A DNA stretch of 64,000 nucleotides from Spongiibacter thalassae (GCF_012272835.1 NZ_JAAWWK010000005.1:22125-86124); one strand, 5' to 3'; counted from the stretch's first letter, positions 9,445 through 18,227 are shown. Notes: a model not told the origin generated them from the sequence alone. Numbers and translations: made by a program.

Positions 9445-9463
9445 TATTCGGTTATTTTTGAAA

Positions 9464-10378
9464 ATGGACACGCTTTCCCTGCGCCTGTTTATTCGTATTG
9501 AGGAGCTGCGCTCGATTACCGCTGCGGCACGTGACCTCGCCCTGTCGCCGGCCAGTGCCAGCGCTCGACTGGGTAAGCTGGAAGCCAGCCTGGGAACCCG
9601 CCTGTTCCACCGCACGACCCGGGAGGTCACGTTGACCACCGATGGCAGTGCCTTCCTGCCCTTTGCCCAGGACGCGCTGGAACTGCTGGAGGCGGGGGCG
9701 GCGACACTTTCAGGCGAGGCGCAACAGGCCCACGGCCTGTTGCGTATGTCGATGCCAGGCTCCTTCGGGCGGATGTACATCATGCCGGTGATCGGTGAGT
9801 TTCAGGCCCGCTACCCCGATATCACGCTGGATTTGCGCCTGTCTGACGAGGTGCAGGACGTGGTCAAGGGGGCCTTTGATCTGGTGATTCGCAATGCGCC
9901 GCTGGAGGACAGCGGTCTGATCGCCCGCCAGCTGGCCAGCGATCAACGGTTATTGGTGGCCTCGCCGGAGTATCTGGCCGGGGCGGGAGTACCACAAAGC
10001 CCTGAAGATCTTTCTCAGCATCATATTGTGGCCTTTCCGGGAGACACGCAGTGGGCGTTTGAGGATCACCGTTCCGTGGGTATTACGCCGACGACAACCG
10101 TTAACGACGGCGAAGCGATGCGGCTGCTGTTGGAGCGCGGGGCAGGGATTGGTGTGAAATCGCTGTGGAATGCCAGTCAGAGTCTGAGAGAGGGGCGCCT
10201 GGTGCCGGTGTTGCCCGGCTACCCGCTGCTCACCCGCTCCGCGATTTGGGCGGTGCATCCGAGTGGGCGTGTCGTTGCTCCAAAGGTGAGGGCGATGATT
10301 GATTTTCTCCTGGGGGTATTTTCGCCGGTGGCACCCTGGGAGGTCGGTACGGCCCAAGGCATTGTCCTCACCGATTAA
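9464..10378 (+). CDS. LysR-family transcriptional regulator
   Basis: This 304-residue protein starts MDTLSLRLFIRIEELRSITAAARDL. The N-terminal winged helix-turn-helix (about 1-60) includes SPASASARLGKLEASLGTRLFHRTTREVTLT, typical of the family. The C-terminal periplasmic-binding-like effector domain runs from about residue 88 to 290. An in-frame TTG six bases upstream is less likely. It probably controls the divergent oxidoreductase and SDR genes. The effector is unknown. Confidence 0.9.
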   Translation: MDTLSLRLFIRIEELRSITAAARDLALSPASASARLGKLEASLGTRLFHRTTREVTLTTDGSAFLPFAQDALELLEAGAATLSGEAQQAHGLLRMSMPGSFGRMYIMPVIGEFQARYPDITLDLRLSDEVQDVVKGAFDLVIRNAPLEDSGLIARQLASDQRLLVASPEYLAGAGVPQSPEDLSQHHIVAFPGDTQWAFEDHRSVGITPTTTVNDGEAMRLLLERGAGIGVKSLWNASQSLREGRLVPVLPGYPLLTRSAIWAVHPSGRVVAPKVRAMIDFLLGVFSPVAPWEVGTAQGIVLTD

Positions 10379-10794
10379 GCCCTCGACGTTGTCAGCGGAG
10401 TGTTGTGTCGGCGGTGCTGGTTCCCGGTCTGTTTCGTCGAAGTTTGTGTTGGAAGTGCCAAGTCAGCAATGATCTTGCCCCAAATTAGTTCGATTTTTAT
10501 TTAACAGCTTTTTCTTGTCGTGGCTTCATTTGGTGCAATATTGCAGTGCAGGTGGAGTTATAGCGCTGTGCTTCATAGACCAGTTCCTGTCGATTTTACT
10601 CTGGACTAAAACCCGGTGAAATCGAAAACTCATCAGCCTGGCTGAGGTAGTTGGGCGCTGAAGTAGCGTATTTATCCGGGGGATTTCTGCGCTCCCTCCC
10701 GGTTTTCGCGTGGGGCTTATCTTTATTTTTTCTCCTCAAAACCTTTTCAGCGATCATCTGGACGATAGCGAAAAGCGGTGCTTTATACCTGTTG
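10379..10794. other. Gene-free stretch before the urt regulatory region
   Basis: No credible coding region is seen in this part of the 642-bp gap between the LysR gene and urtA. It contains one NtrC half-site word (TGGTGCA, 10531-10537) overlapping a small palindrome TGCAATATTGCA (10534-10545). Base composition is more AT-rich than in the flanking genes. Short open frames here lack ribosome sites and resemble no family I know. Confidence 0.6.
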
Positions 10795-10822
10795 CGCACC
10801 AAGTTGGTGTCAGTGCACCAAC
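10795..10822 (+). promoter_or_regulatory. NtrC-type enhancer upstream of urtA
   Basis: At 10795-10811 the sequence CGCACCA-AGT-TGGTGTC matches the NtrC box TGCACCA-N3-TGGTGCA at 11 of 14 defined positions. A further half-site TGCACCA follows at 10814-10820, and the arms GTTGGTG (10803-10809) and CACCAAC (10816-10822) form a second perfect dyad. The site lies about 118 bp upstream of the -24 element, a normal enhancer distance. Confidence 0.65.
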
Positions 10823-10926
10823 ATAAAACCACTATCTGCACGGATTTTTCAATTAAGCATGGCTCTCTGCCACTTATTTGTGCGCAATTCGCGCTAAGAC
10901 CTAGCACTCACGTCGCTTTCCATCTG

Positions 10927-10945
10927 TTGGCACCAAATCTGCTTT
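10927..10945 (+). promoter_or_regulatory. Sigma-54 (-24/-12) promoter for urtABCDE
   Basis: TTGGCACCAAATCTGCTTT carries the -24 TGGCAC block and the -12 TGC block, with GG (10929-10930) and GC (10941-10942) exactly 10 bp apart. The start site would be near 10953, leaving a leader of about 70 bases before urtA. Confidence 0.8.
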
Positions 10946-11020
10946 AAGCACGCGGTAGTTTCGCGAGCACAGTGTTGTCGCTGTCGCTGCGTTCTTAACA
11001 AAAGAGTATGGAGCTCAAAT

Positions 11021-12337
11021 ATGGAAAGTCGAAAATCGATAAAGACATTCGCCAAGCGCGGTGGCATTGCTCTTGCGGCAGCGACGCTTAGCCTGAGTGC
11101 GTCCATTGCCCAGGCGGCGGATACCATCAAGGTTGGTGTACTGCACTCTCTGTCAGGCACGATGGCAATCAGTGAAACCACGCTGAAAGACACGGTGCTG
11201 ATGTTGGTGGAAGAGCAAAACAAAAAAGGCGGTGTGCTGGGTAAGAAACTGGAGCCGGTTGTTGTAGACCCTGCCTCCAACTGGCCGCTGTTTGCCGAGA
11301 AGACCAAAGAGCTGCTGGAAAAAGAAAAGGTCGATGTTATTTTTGGTTGCTGGACATCGGTATCGCGTAAATCAGTACTTCCGGTTATCGAGGAGCTGAA
11401 CGGCCTGCTGTTCTATCCGGTTCAGTACGAAGGTGAAGAATCGTCGAAGAATGTGTTCTACACCGGTGCGGCGCCCAACCAGCAGGCGATTCCTGCGGTG
11501 GACTACCTGATGAGTAAAGACGGTGGTTCAGTGAAGCGCTGGGTACTGGCGGGTACCGACTATGTTTATCCCCGTACGACCAACAAAATCCTTGAAGCCT
11601 ATCTGAAAAGCAAAGGCGTCAAATCATCAGATATCATGATTAACTACACGCCTTTCGGTCACTCTGATTGGCAGACCATTGTGTCTGATATTAAAAAGTT
11701 TGGCTCGCAGGGTAAGAAAACCGCAGTGGTTTCCACCATTAACGGCGACGCCAACGTGCCCTTCTACAAAGAGCTTGCGAACCAGGGTATTTCAGCGGGT
11801 GACATTCCTGTTGTTGCCTTCTCGGTGGGTGAAGAAGAGCTTTCCGGCTTTGACACCGCGCCATTGGTTGGTCACCTGGCCGCATGGAACTACTTTATGA
11901 GCGCCCCTTCAGATGCCAACGATGCCTTTATCGACAAATGGCTGGAATTTATCGGCGACAAAAAGCGCGTGACCAACGACCCCATGGAAGCGACCTACAT
12001 CGGCTTCAAAATGTGGGTGAAAGCGGTTGAGAAAGCCGGTACGACCGATGTTGATAAAGTGCACGATGCCATTATCGGTATCAGCGTACCTAACCTGACC
12101 GGTGGCATCGCGACCATGCTGCCAAACCACCACCTGACCAAGCCGGTGCTGATCGGTGAAATTCAGGACAACGGCCAGTTCGATATCGTATGGCAAACCG
12201 ACGGCGCTGTGCCCGGTGATGCCTGGACTGACTTCCTGCCGGAAAGTGCCAAGCTGGAAGCGGATTGGAAAGATCCAAAGATCATGTGTGGTAACTACAA
12301 CACTGAAACCAAGAAGTGCTCAGGTCAGAACTACTGA
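11021..12337 (+). CDS. urtA: Urea ABC transporter substrate-binding protein UrtA
   Basis: The 438-residue preprotein has a signal peptide (about 1-32, cleavage after SIAQA) with twin arginine-like charge at the start. The mature part is a type I periplasmic binding fold: TIKVGVLHSLSGTMAISE near 35-52, then GCWTSVSRKSVLPVIEELNGLLFYPVQYEG near 107-136, typical of UrtA rather than branched-chain amino acid proteins. It captures urea in the periplasm for UrtBC. It is the first gene of the operon and is followed by a strong hairpin, which probably raises its expression over the permease genes. Confidence 0.95.
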   Translation: MESRKSIKTFAKRGGIALAAATLSLSASIAQAADTIKVGVLHSLSGTMAISETTLKDTVLMLVEEQNKKGGVLGKKLEPVVVDPASNWPLFAEKTKELLEKEKVDVIFGCWTSVSRKSVLPVIEELNGLLFYPVQYEGEESSKNVFYTGAAPNQQAIPAVDYLMSKDGGSVKRWVLAGTDYVYPRTTNKILEAYLKSKGVKSSDIMINYTPFGHSDWQTIVSDIKKFGSQGKKTAVVSTINGDANVPFYKELANQGISAGDIPVVAFSVGEEELSGFDTAPLVGHLAAWNYFMSAPSDANDAFIDKWLEFIGDKKRVTNDPMEATYIGFKMWVKAVEKAGTTDVDKVHDAIIGISVPNLTGGIATMLPNHHLTKPVLIGEIQDNGQFDIVWQTDGAVPGDAWTDFLPESAKLEADWKDPKIMCGNYNTETKKCSGQNY

Positions 12338-12344
12338 TCCAGCC

Positions 12345-12366
12345 AGCGGGCTCTTTCGAGCCCGCT
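12345..12366 (+). promoter_or_regulatory. Intercistronic hairpin between urtA and urtB
   Basis: AGCGGGCTC (12345-12353) and GAGCCCGCT (12358-12366) form a perfect 9-bp GC-rich stem with a 4-base loop. No T-run follows, so it is more likely an mRNA-stabilising or partial-attenuation hairpin than a full terminator. Such hairpins are common after binding-protein genes in ABC operons. Confidence 0.75.
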
Positions 12367-12400
12367 ACTCCCTGCCGCTCCGCACTGATGGAGCTTGTTT

Positions 12401-14116
12401 ATGGATAACGCAATGACTTTGCCCCGTTATATTTTTCGCAGTGCATTGATAGTACTGCTGGCAATGGCAGCCCTGGCCCAGGCAGATATGGCCACAGATT
12501 CTGTTGTTCAGGGTGCTCAGATTGAGTCCGCTGACAGCGCTATTGAGGCTTCTGCCGAAATGTCGGTAGAAGAAGTGTTTGCCGAGCTGATTGCTGCGCG
12601 CAGTACCTCGGCCAAGACTGACACCATTCAAAAAATCGCTAACTCTGACTTCCCCCAGGCCCAGACCGTGTTGCAGGCGCTTCAGGAAGGGGAGTTGTAT
12701 TACACCAAGGCCAAGCCTCCGGTACTGGTATTTGCCGTTAATCATCCCGACGGTTATAGCATCAGTTCGGCACTCAATGGCGAAGACCTTGGTGTCGTCG
12801 GCCTGCGCGATGTGCGCAAGGTCAGTATTAATAATGCCCTGCGCAATTTGTTGCGTGGCTTGTTGGCGGAAATGGCCCTGCGCAGCGAGTCGGTTGATGT
12901 CCGCTTGCAGGCAGCGAAAAATTTGATTCGCAGCCCCGCCGAGGAATACCTGCCCGCGATTGAAAAGGCTATCGCCAATGAGACCAGTGACAAGGTGCTG
13001 GTGTCGCTAAGGTTGGCCGAGGGCATGATTAACATCAACAGCGACGAACAGACCAAACGCCTGGCGGCGATCGAGGCATTCAGCGACACTTTGGACAGCG
13101 ATGTGATGTCGCTGCTGGCGGGAATGCAAATACAGGACGCCGACGGCAATTATCAGGAAAGCGATGAGGTCGTGCGTCTTGCTGCGGCGGAAGTGCTGCG
13201 CGATATGAAGGCGCAGGCGCAGTTATATAAAATTGTTGAAAACACCTTTTTCGGTTTGAGCCTCGGCTCGGTGTTATTACTGACGGCGGTCGGCCTGGCG
13301 ATCACCTTCGGGGTAATGGGCGTGATCAATATGGCCCACGGTGAAATGATGATGCTGGGTGCCTACACCACCTATGTTATCCAGCTGATCATGCCGAACT
13401 ATATCGACTACTCGATTATCGTGGCGATACCGGCGGCGTTTCTTGTTTCGGGTCTGGTGGGCATCATTATCGAGCGGGGCATAATTCGTCATCTCTATGG
13501 CCGCCCGCTGGAGACCCTGCTGGCGACCTTTGGTGTGAGTCTGATTTTGCAGCAGGCCGTGCGCAGTATTTTCTCGCCCTTGAATAAGTCGGTCACTGCT
13601 CCCTCGTGGCTGAGTGGTTCCTGGGAAATCAATGGCGCCTTGTCGCTGACCTACAACCGGTTGTACATCATTGTGTTCAGTCTTGTGGTGTTGGCCTTGC
13701 TGTTGTTTGTGCTGAAGAAGACCTTTGTAGGTTTGCAAATGCGGGCGGTAACCCAAAACCGGGCCATGGCGAATTCAATGGGGATTCGCACCGGCTGGGT
13801 GGATGCGCTGACCTTTGGTCTGGGCTCGGGCATCGCCGGTATTGCAGGGGTGGCCCTCAGCCAGTTGACCAATGTCGGCCCCAACCTGGGCCAGAGCTAT
13901 ATCATCGACTCGTTCATGGTGGTGGTCTTCGGCGGTGTCGGCAATCTGTTCGGTACCTTCTTTGCGGCGATGAGCCTGGGTGTGGCGAATAAATTCCTCG
14001 AACCCTTTGCCGGCGCCGTGCTGGCCAAGATCTTTGTGCTTGTCTTTATCATCCTGTTTATCCAATGGCGGCCGCGCGGATTGTTCGCGCTGAAAGGCCG
14101 TTTTGTGGAGGATTGA
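12401..14116 (+). CDS. urtB: Urea ABC transporter permease UrtB
   Basis: The 571-residue protein has a signal-like hydrophobic segment (about 10-28), a long periplasmic region to about residue 275 rich in acidic helices resembling HEAT repeats, then the LivH-type permease part. The permease carries the family stretch FGVMGVINMAHGEMMMLGAYTTYV near 302-325 and ends in RPRGLFALKGRFVED. The N-terminal extension is normal for proteobacterial UrtB. The start ATG 12401 follows GATGGAG; an in-frame TTG at 12395 is less likely. It pairs with UrtC. Confidence 0.94.
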   Translation: MDNAMTLPRYIFRSALIVLLAMAALAQADMATDSVVQGAQIESADSAIEASAEMSVEEVFAELIAARSTSAKTDTIQKIANSDFPQAQTVLQALQEGELYYTKAKPPVLVFAVNHPDGYSISSALNGEDLGVVGLRDVRKVSINNALRNLLRGLLAEMALRSESVDVRLQAAKNLIRSPAEEYLPAIEKAIANETSDKVLVSLRLAEGMININSDEQTKRLAAIEAFSDTLDSDVMSLLAGMQIQDADGNYQESDEVVRLAAAEVLRDMKAQAQLYKIVENTFFGLSLGSVLLLTAVGLAITFGVMGVINMAHGEMMMLGAYTTYVIQLIMPNYIDYSIIVAIPAAFLVSGLVGIIIERGIIRHLYGRPLETLLATFGVSLILQQAVRSIFSPLNKSVTAPSWLSGSWEINGALSLTYNRLYIIVFSLVVLALLLFVLKKTFVGLQMRAVTQNRAMANSMGIRTGWVDALTFGLGSGIAGIAGVALSQLTNVGPNLGQSYIIDSFMVVVFGGVGNLFGTFFAAMSLGVANKFLEPFAGAVLAKIFVLVFIILFIQWRPRGLFALKGRFVED

Positions 14117-14122
14117 TCGACC

Positions 14123-15283
14123 GTGTCTAAATTTGATGACGTTTTTAAACAAAGCCTGATTGGCCGACTGTTGCAGTCGGACCGGGCGGGAACCTGGCTA
14201 TTGGGCGCGTTGCTGGCCCTGGCCGTGCTGGTGCCATTTTTTAATCTGGTGATTCCCGCCGACAGCTTCCTGCATCTGCCCACCTATCTGGTGGTGCTGA
14301 TGGGGAAATATCTGTGCTACGCATTGCTGGCGCTGGCACTGGATTTGATCTGGGGCTATTGCGGTATTCTCAGTCTGGGTCACGGCGCTTTCTTCGCGCT
14401 GGGTGGCTACGCGATGGGGATGCACCTGATGCGCCAGATTGGCGACCGGGGTGTTTACGGTAACGCAGAGCTGCCGGACTTTATGGTCTTCCTGAACTGG
14501 ACGGAACTGCCCTGGTACTGGTACGGCTTTGATAACTTCTTCTTTGCCATGTTTATGGTGGCTCTGGTGCCGGCGGCCCTGGCCTTTGTGTTTGGTTGGT
14601 TGGCCTTCCGCTCCCGAGTGACCGGAGTGTATCTGTCGATTATTACCCAGGCCATGACCTATGCCCTGTTGCTGGCCTTCTTCCGCAACGATATGGGCTT
14701 TGGCGGGAATAACGGCCTGACTGATTTCAAGGACATTCTCGGTTTCAGTCTGCAATCCGATGGCACGCGCAATGTGCTGTTTGTGCTTTCAGCCTTGAGT
14801 GTGGCCGGAGCCTATGTGCTGTGCCGGGCGATTGTCAGCAGCAAATACGGTCGAGTGCTGGTGGCGATTCGCGATGCGGAAAGCCGCACTCGTTTTATGG
14901 GCTATCGGGTTGAGCACTTCAAGCTGTTTGTATTTGTCGTGTCGGCGATGCTGGCGGGTATTGCCGGAGCGTTGTACGTGCCTCAAGTGGGCATTATCAA
15001 TCCCGGTGAGTTCTCTCCGGTGAACTCCATCGAAATCGTTATCTGGGTGGCGGTTGGTGGTCGCGGAACGCTGTTTGGCGCGGTGATTGGCGCCATCGTG
15101 GTGAACTACGCCAAGACCTATTTTACCGGTGCCTTTCCCGAGGTCTGGCTGTTTATGCTGGGGGCCTTGTTTGTTATCAGCACCCTGTACTTGCCCAAGG
15201 GCATTGTCGGTGTCGTCAATCAATACCGCGAGCGCCTGGCGGTAAAGAACAGTGCTAATAAACCTCAGGAGCTTTCATCATGA
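14123..15283 (+). CDS. urtC: Urea ABC transporter permease UrtC
   Basis: The 386-residue LivM-type permease starts at GTG 14123, after GGAGGA. About 8-10 membrane segments are visible, with the conserved LALDLIWGYCGILSLGHGAFFALGGYAMG (about 72-100) and VGGRGTLFGAVIGAIVVNYAKTYF (about 311-334). The region around TELPWYWYGFDNFFFAM is typical of UrtC. It forms the channel with UrtB. The stop overlaps the urtD start by 4 bp. Confidence 0.94.
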   Translation: MSKFDDVFKQSLIGRLLQSDRAGTWLLGALLALAVLVPFFNLVIPADSFLHLPTYLVVLMGKYLCYALLALALDLIWGYCGILSLGHGAFFALGGYAMGMHLMRQIGDRGVYGNAELPDFMVFLNWTELPWYWYGFDNFFFAMFMVALVPAALAFVFGWLAFRSRVTGVYLSIITQAMTYALLLAFFRNDMGFGGNNGLTDFKDILGFSLQSDGTRNVLFVLSALSVAGAYVLCRAIVSSKYGRVLVAIRDAESRTRFMGYRVEHFKLFVFVVSAMLAGIAGALYVPQVGIINPGEFSPVNSIEIVIWVAVGGRGTLFGAVIGAIVVNYAKTYFTGAFPEVWLFMLGALFVISTLYLPKGIVGVVNQYRERLAVKNSANKPQELSS

Positions 15284-16056
15284 GTGCGGTCCCCAAGCCC
15301 GGTTATCACTTTGAAGAAATGCAGAGCATGCTGTATCTCAACGGGGTGACCAAGAGTTTCGACGGTTTCAAGGCGATTAATAATCTGTCGCTGGATATCG
15401 CCCCCGGCGAATTGCGGGCGATTATCGGCCCCAATGGTGCGGGCAAAAGTACGATGATGGATATCATCACCGGCAAGACCCGGCCCGATGTCGGCGAGGT
15501 GCGTTTTCGCGACAGCATCGACCTGACCCGCTACGACGAGGCGGAAATTGCCAACCTTGGCATAGGCCGAAAATTCCAGAAGCCGACGGTCATCGAAAGC
15601 CTGAGTCTGTGGGACAACCTTGAACTGGCCCTGGCGGGTAATCGCAGTGTGGTGAAAGCCCTGTTCCACAAATTGTCCGGCGAGCAGCGGGACCGTATCG
15701 CTGAGGTTATTGAGCTGGTGGGCTTGGCCAAGCGCGCACAGGAATTGGCGGGCAATCTTTCCCACGGGCAAAAGCAGTGGCTGGAAATCGGCATGTTGAT
15801 TATGCAGGAACCTGAACTGTTGCTGGTGGACGAACCTGCCGCGGGGATGACCGACCAGGAAACCATGGAGACCGCCGCGCTGCTCAAAGAGATCAACCGC
15901 GATCACACGATTGTGGTGGTAGAGCACGATATGGATTTCATCAAGGCGCTGGACAGCAAAGTGACCGTGCTGCACGAGGGCAGTGTGCTGGCGGAGGGTC
16001 GCCTCGAGGTGGTCTCGGCTAATCCCCGTGTTATCGAAGTTTATCTGGGGCGTTGA
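15280..16056 (+). CDS. urtD: Urea ABC transporter ATP-binding protein UrtD
   Basis: This 258-residue LivG-type ATPase has Walker A GPNGAGKS at 50-57, the signature LSHGQKQWLEIG, Walker B LLLVDEP and the switch histidine in VVVEHDMDF. LSHGQKQWLEIGM is the UrtD-specific form of the signature. It energises urea import on the cytoplasmic face with UrtE. Coupled start ATGA with urtC. One base separates its stop from urtE. Confidence 0.94.
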   Translation: MSAVPKPGYHFEEMQSMLYLNGVTKSFDGFKAINNLSLDIAPGELRAIIGPNGAGKSTMMDIITGKTRPDVGEVRFRDSIDLTRYDEAEIANLGIGRKFQKPTVIESLSLWDNLELALAGNRSVVKALFHKLSGEQRDRIAEVIELVGLAKRAQELAGNLSHGQKQWLEIGMLIMQEPELLLVDEPAAGMTDQETMETAALLKEINRDHTIVVVEHDMDFIKALDSKVTVLHEGSVLAEGRLEVVSANPRVIEVYLGR

Positions 16057-16057
16057 T

Positions 16058-16753
16058 ATGTTAGTGGTAGAAAATATCGATCTTTACTACGGCGCCAGCC
16101 AGGCGCTGAAACAGGTGAGTTTGACCGCCGAAAAAGGCGAGGTGACCTGTATTCTTGGCCGCAATGGTGTCGGCAAATCCAGTCTGGCCAGGGCGATTAC
16201 CGGTCGCCATCCGGTGCGCAGTGGCAATATCGTCTGGGAGGGCAAGCAAATAGGGGGCATGGGGCCAGCGGATCGTGCCCGCAACGGCATTGCCTACGTT
16301 CCCCAGGGGCGGGAAATTTTTTCCCAGCTAACGGTGCTGGAAAATCTCTACACCGGCTATGCGCCGCTAAAACGTCGCGAGCGCAAAATCAGTTCTGAAA
16401 TCTACGACCTGTTTCCGGTGTTGAAGGACATGCTGCGCCGCCGAGGTGGCGATCTGTCCGGTGGCCAGCAACAGCAACTCGCGATTGCCCGTGCCCTGGT
16501 TACGCGACCGCGCCTGCTGGTATTGGATGAACCCACCGAGGGTATTCAGCCGTCGATTATCAAGGACATTCACAATGTCATCAGCATCCTGCGCCAGCAG
16601 GGCGAGATGGCGATTGTGCTGGTTGAGCAGTACTTCGATTTTGCCCGGGAGTTGGCCGACAGCTATGCGGTGATGGACCGGGGCGAAGTGTTGTTGTCCG
16701 GTCGCGGTAAAGACATGGTGGAAGAAGAAGTCCGTCGTCATATGACGGTATAA
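16058..16753 (+). CDS. urtE: Urea ABC transporter ATP-binding protein UrtE
   Basis: The 231-residue LivF-type ATPase starts MLVVENIDLYYGASQALKQVSL. Walker A GRNGVGKS is at 34-41, the signature LSGGQQQQLAIARAL and Walker B LLVLDEPTEGIQPSI follow. The arginine in GRNGVGKS is usual for UrtE. The start ATG 16058 was chosen over a longer frame that runs back into urtD. It is the last urt gene; no terminator with a T-run is seen after it. Confidence 0.94.
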   Translation: MLVVENIDLYYGASQALKQVSLTAEKGEVTCILGRNGVGKSSLARAITGRHPVRSGNIVWEGKQIGGMGPADRARNGIAYVPQGREIFSQLTVLENLYTGYAPLKRRERKISSEIYDLFPVLKDMLRRRGGDLSGGQQQQLAIARALVTRPRLLVLDEPTEGIQPSIIKDIHNVISILRQQGEMAIVLVEQYFDFARELADSYAVMDRGEVLLSGRGKDMVEEEVRRHMTV

Positions 16754-16885
16754 ACTCACCCGCTGGGCAGAGCACTCCGTCACTGCGGAAAAGTGCTCGC
16801 GCCTGGGCTACACTGTCGTTTTCAACCCCGACGTCAACTTGGCTCGCGCTTCCGCGGGCCCGGTGACCCCGCGATGGAACGAGTT

Positions 16886-17761
16886 ATGAAACGCTTTTTT
16901 GGGCTGTTGGCCCTGACCCTTCCCCTTTCTGTATTTTCCGCTGAATTGATTATTCCCGCTGGCGAAGAATTTGTGATCGATGCCGACCGGAGCGACATGA
17001 AAGTCAGTCTGCTCAAGATTGGCGACGGTGCCCGTATTCGAGTCGCCGAGGGTGTGGGGCATTGGCATTTACAGGTGGCGCGGGCAGAGATTGGTCGCAA
17101 TGTGGTAATTGATGCCAGTGGTGCCGCAGGGCGCGCCGGCCGGGATGGCGGCGCACCGCTGAACTGCACTGCGGTCGCCGGCGAAGAGGGCGGCTCTGGT
17201 CACGACGGTGCCAACCTGGTTTGGCAGCTGGGGCTCGCGAAGTTGGGTAGTCTGAGAATTGTCAGTTCCGGTGGTGACGGCGGTGCAGGGGGGCGCGGCG
17301 GGGCCGGAGCCAATAAAAGTGACAACTGCCCTGAGCCTTCGTCGGGCGGCGACGGAGGCAGCGGCGGACATGGTGGCAATGGCGGTGATATAAGCATTGC
17401 CTATCGTCTGCTGGATGACGGTTTGACCGCCGCCAAAGTGCTGGATGGCATCAACCTGGCCAATGCCGGCGGTCGTGGCGGGGCCATGGGGCAGGGCGGC
17501 CCCGGTGGTGAAGGCGAGGGCGGCCGTTTTATCACCCGTCGTTCCCTTACAGGCAACCGGCAGTGGGTGGCCGGAGAGGGGCGGGCCGACGATGGTAGAA
17601 AGGGCAGCAAAGGTCGCCCCGGTGAGGCGGGGCAAAGCCATCTGCAACTCCTGTCGAGCAGTGTGGCGCCCTCAGAAAAAGGGTCTGATATCGATGCCCT
17701 CAGGCTCGAGCTTGAAGCACTGCAGCGCAGAGTGGAGCGGCTGGAGCAGAACCGAAATTAA
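16886..17761 (+). CDS. Secreted glycine-rich protein of unknown function
   Basis: The 291-residue product starts MKRFFGLLALTLPLSVFSA, a clear signal peptide. The region about 70-230 is interrupted glycine-rich sequence with GRAGRDGG, GGDGGAGGRGGAGAN, GGDGGSGGHGGNGGD and GGRGGAMGQGGPGGEGEGG, collagen-like in look but without strict G-x-y register. Four cysteines or fewer are present. The last 30 residues (DALRLELEALQRRVERLEQ) form a short coiled coil that could trimerise it. An upstream ATG at 16874 is the alternative start. It follows urtE by 132 bp. I do not recognise its family; a structural or cell-surface role is a guess. Confidence 0.8.
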   Translation: MKRFFGLLALTLPLSVFSAELIIPAGEEFVIDADRSDMKVSLLKIGDGARIRVAEGVGHWHLQVARAEIGRNVVIDASGAAGRAGRDGGAPLNCTAVAGEEGGSGHDGANLVWQLGLAKLGSLRIVSSGGDGGAGGRGGAGANKSDNCPEPSSGGDGGSGGHGGNGGDISIAYRLLDDGLTAAKVLDGINLANAGGRGGAMGQGGPGGEGEGGRFITRRSLTGNRQWVAGEGRADDGRKGSKGRPGEAGQSHLQLLSSSVAPSEKGSDIDALRLELEALQRRVERLEQNRN

Positions 17762-18027
17762 AGCAGTGCAGCCGGTCTGCGCAGTCCTAGTGCAGTATGG
17801 TGCAGCTCGGTGGTGTTGAGGCCTCTCTTGCGAGCGTTCTGTTTCAACATGGTGCGCTAAGCCGCCGGCTGCCGAGGGTCATCGCCACGGCGGCCCGGGG
17901 GCGGTGAATAAAAAATATAACTATTTGATAATTATAAAGTTCCACCATTATTTTCAAAAATCACTGCGATTCCTTTCGGTGCGTAGTGCCTCATATCAAT
18001 GCATGTTTCCCTTCTCTTTTTGGTTGG
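17762..18027. other. Gene-free stretch, AT-rich in its right part
   Basis: This is the left part of a 466-bp gap between the glycine-rich gene and the porin gene. No coding region is credible. The right half (from about 17905) is AT-rich and leads into the NtrC-like and sigma-54 sites that precede the porin gene. Several TGGTGC words occur (near 17797 and 17849) but without partners. Confidence 0.6.
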
Positions 18028-18057
18028 CGCATCATTATGGTGCGCAATTTGGGTGCT
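18028..18057 (+). promoter_or_regulatory. NtrC-type enhancer upstream of the porin-glnK-amtB cluster
   Basis: CGCATCA-TTA-TGGTGCG at 18028-18044 matches the NtrC box at 11 of 14 defined positions. A weaker overlapping copy TGCGCAA-TTT-GGGTGCT follows at 18041-18057. The first is about 108 bp upstream of the -24 element, nearly the same spacing as at urtA. Confidence 0.6.
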
Positions 18058-18149
18058 ACCATTGGGATTGCCCTTGAATGGCACTGGTTACGGTGCTGTT
18101 GCTGAGCGCTTATGTTTTAACTTATTGATAATAAACAACTTTGTTAATG

Positions 18150-18169
18150 TTGGCATTGAAAATGCTAAT
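18150..18169 (+). promoter_or_regulatory. Sigma-54 (-24/-12) promoter before the porin gene
   Basis: TTGGCATTGAAAATGCTAAT contains GG at 18152-18153 and GC at 18164-18165, exactly 10 bp apart, within TGGCAT and TGCT blocks. Transcription would start near 18176, about 50 bp before the porin start. Confidence 0.7.
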
Positions 18170-18227
18170 TCCGCTGCAAGATTGTGATCAATCACTTTCT
18201 TGCAAACCTTAAGTGGAGACTAATGCA

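Noticed and set aside
10596-10947. Small genes in the gap before urtA
   Set aside because: Opposed overlapping frames of about 100 codons lack ribosome sites and overlap the NtrC and sigma-54 sites.
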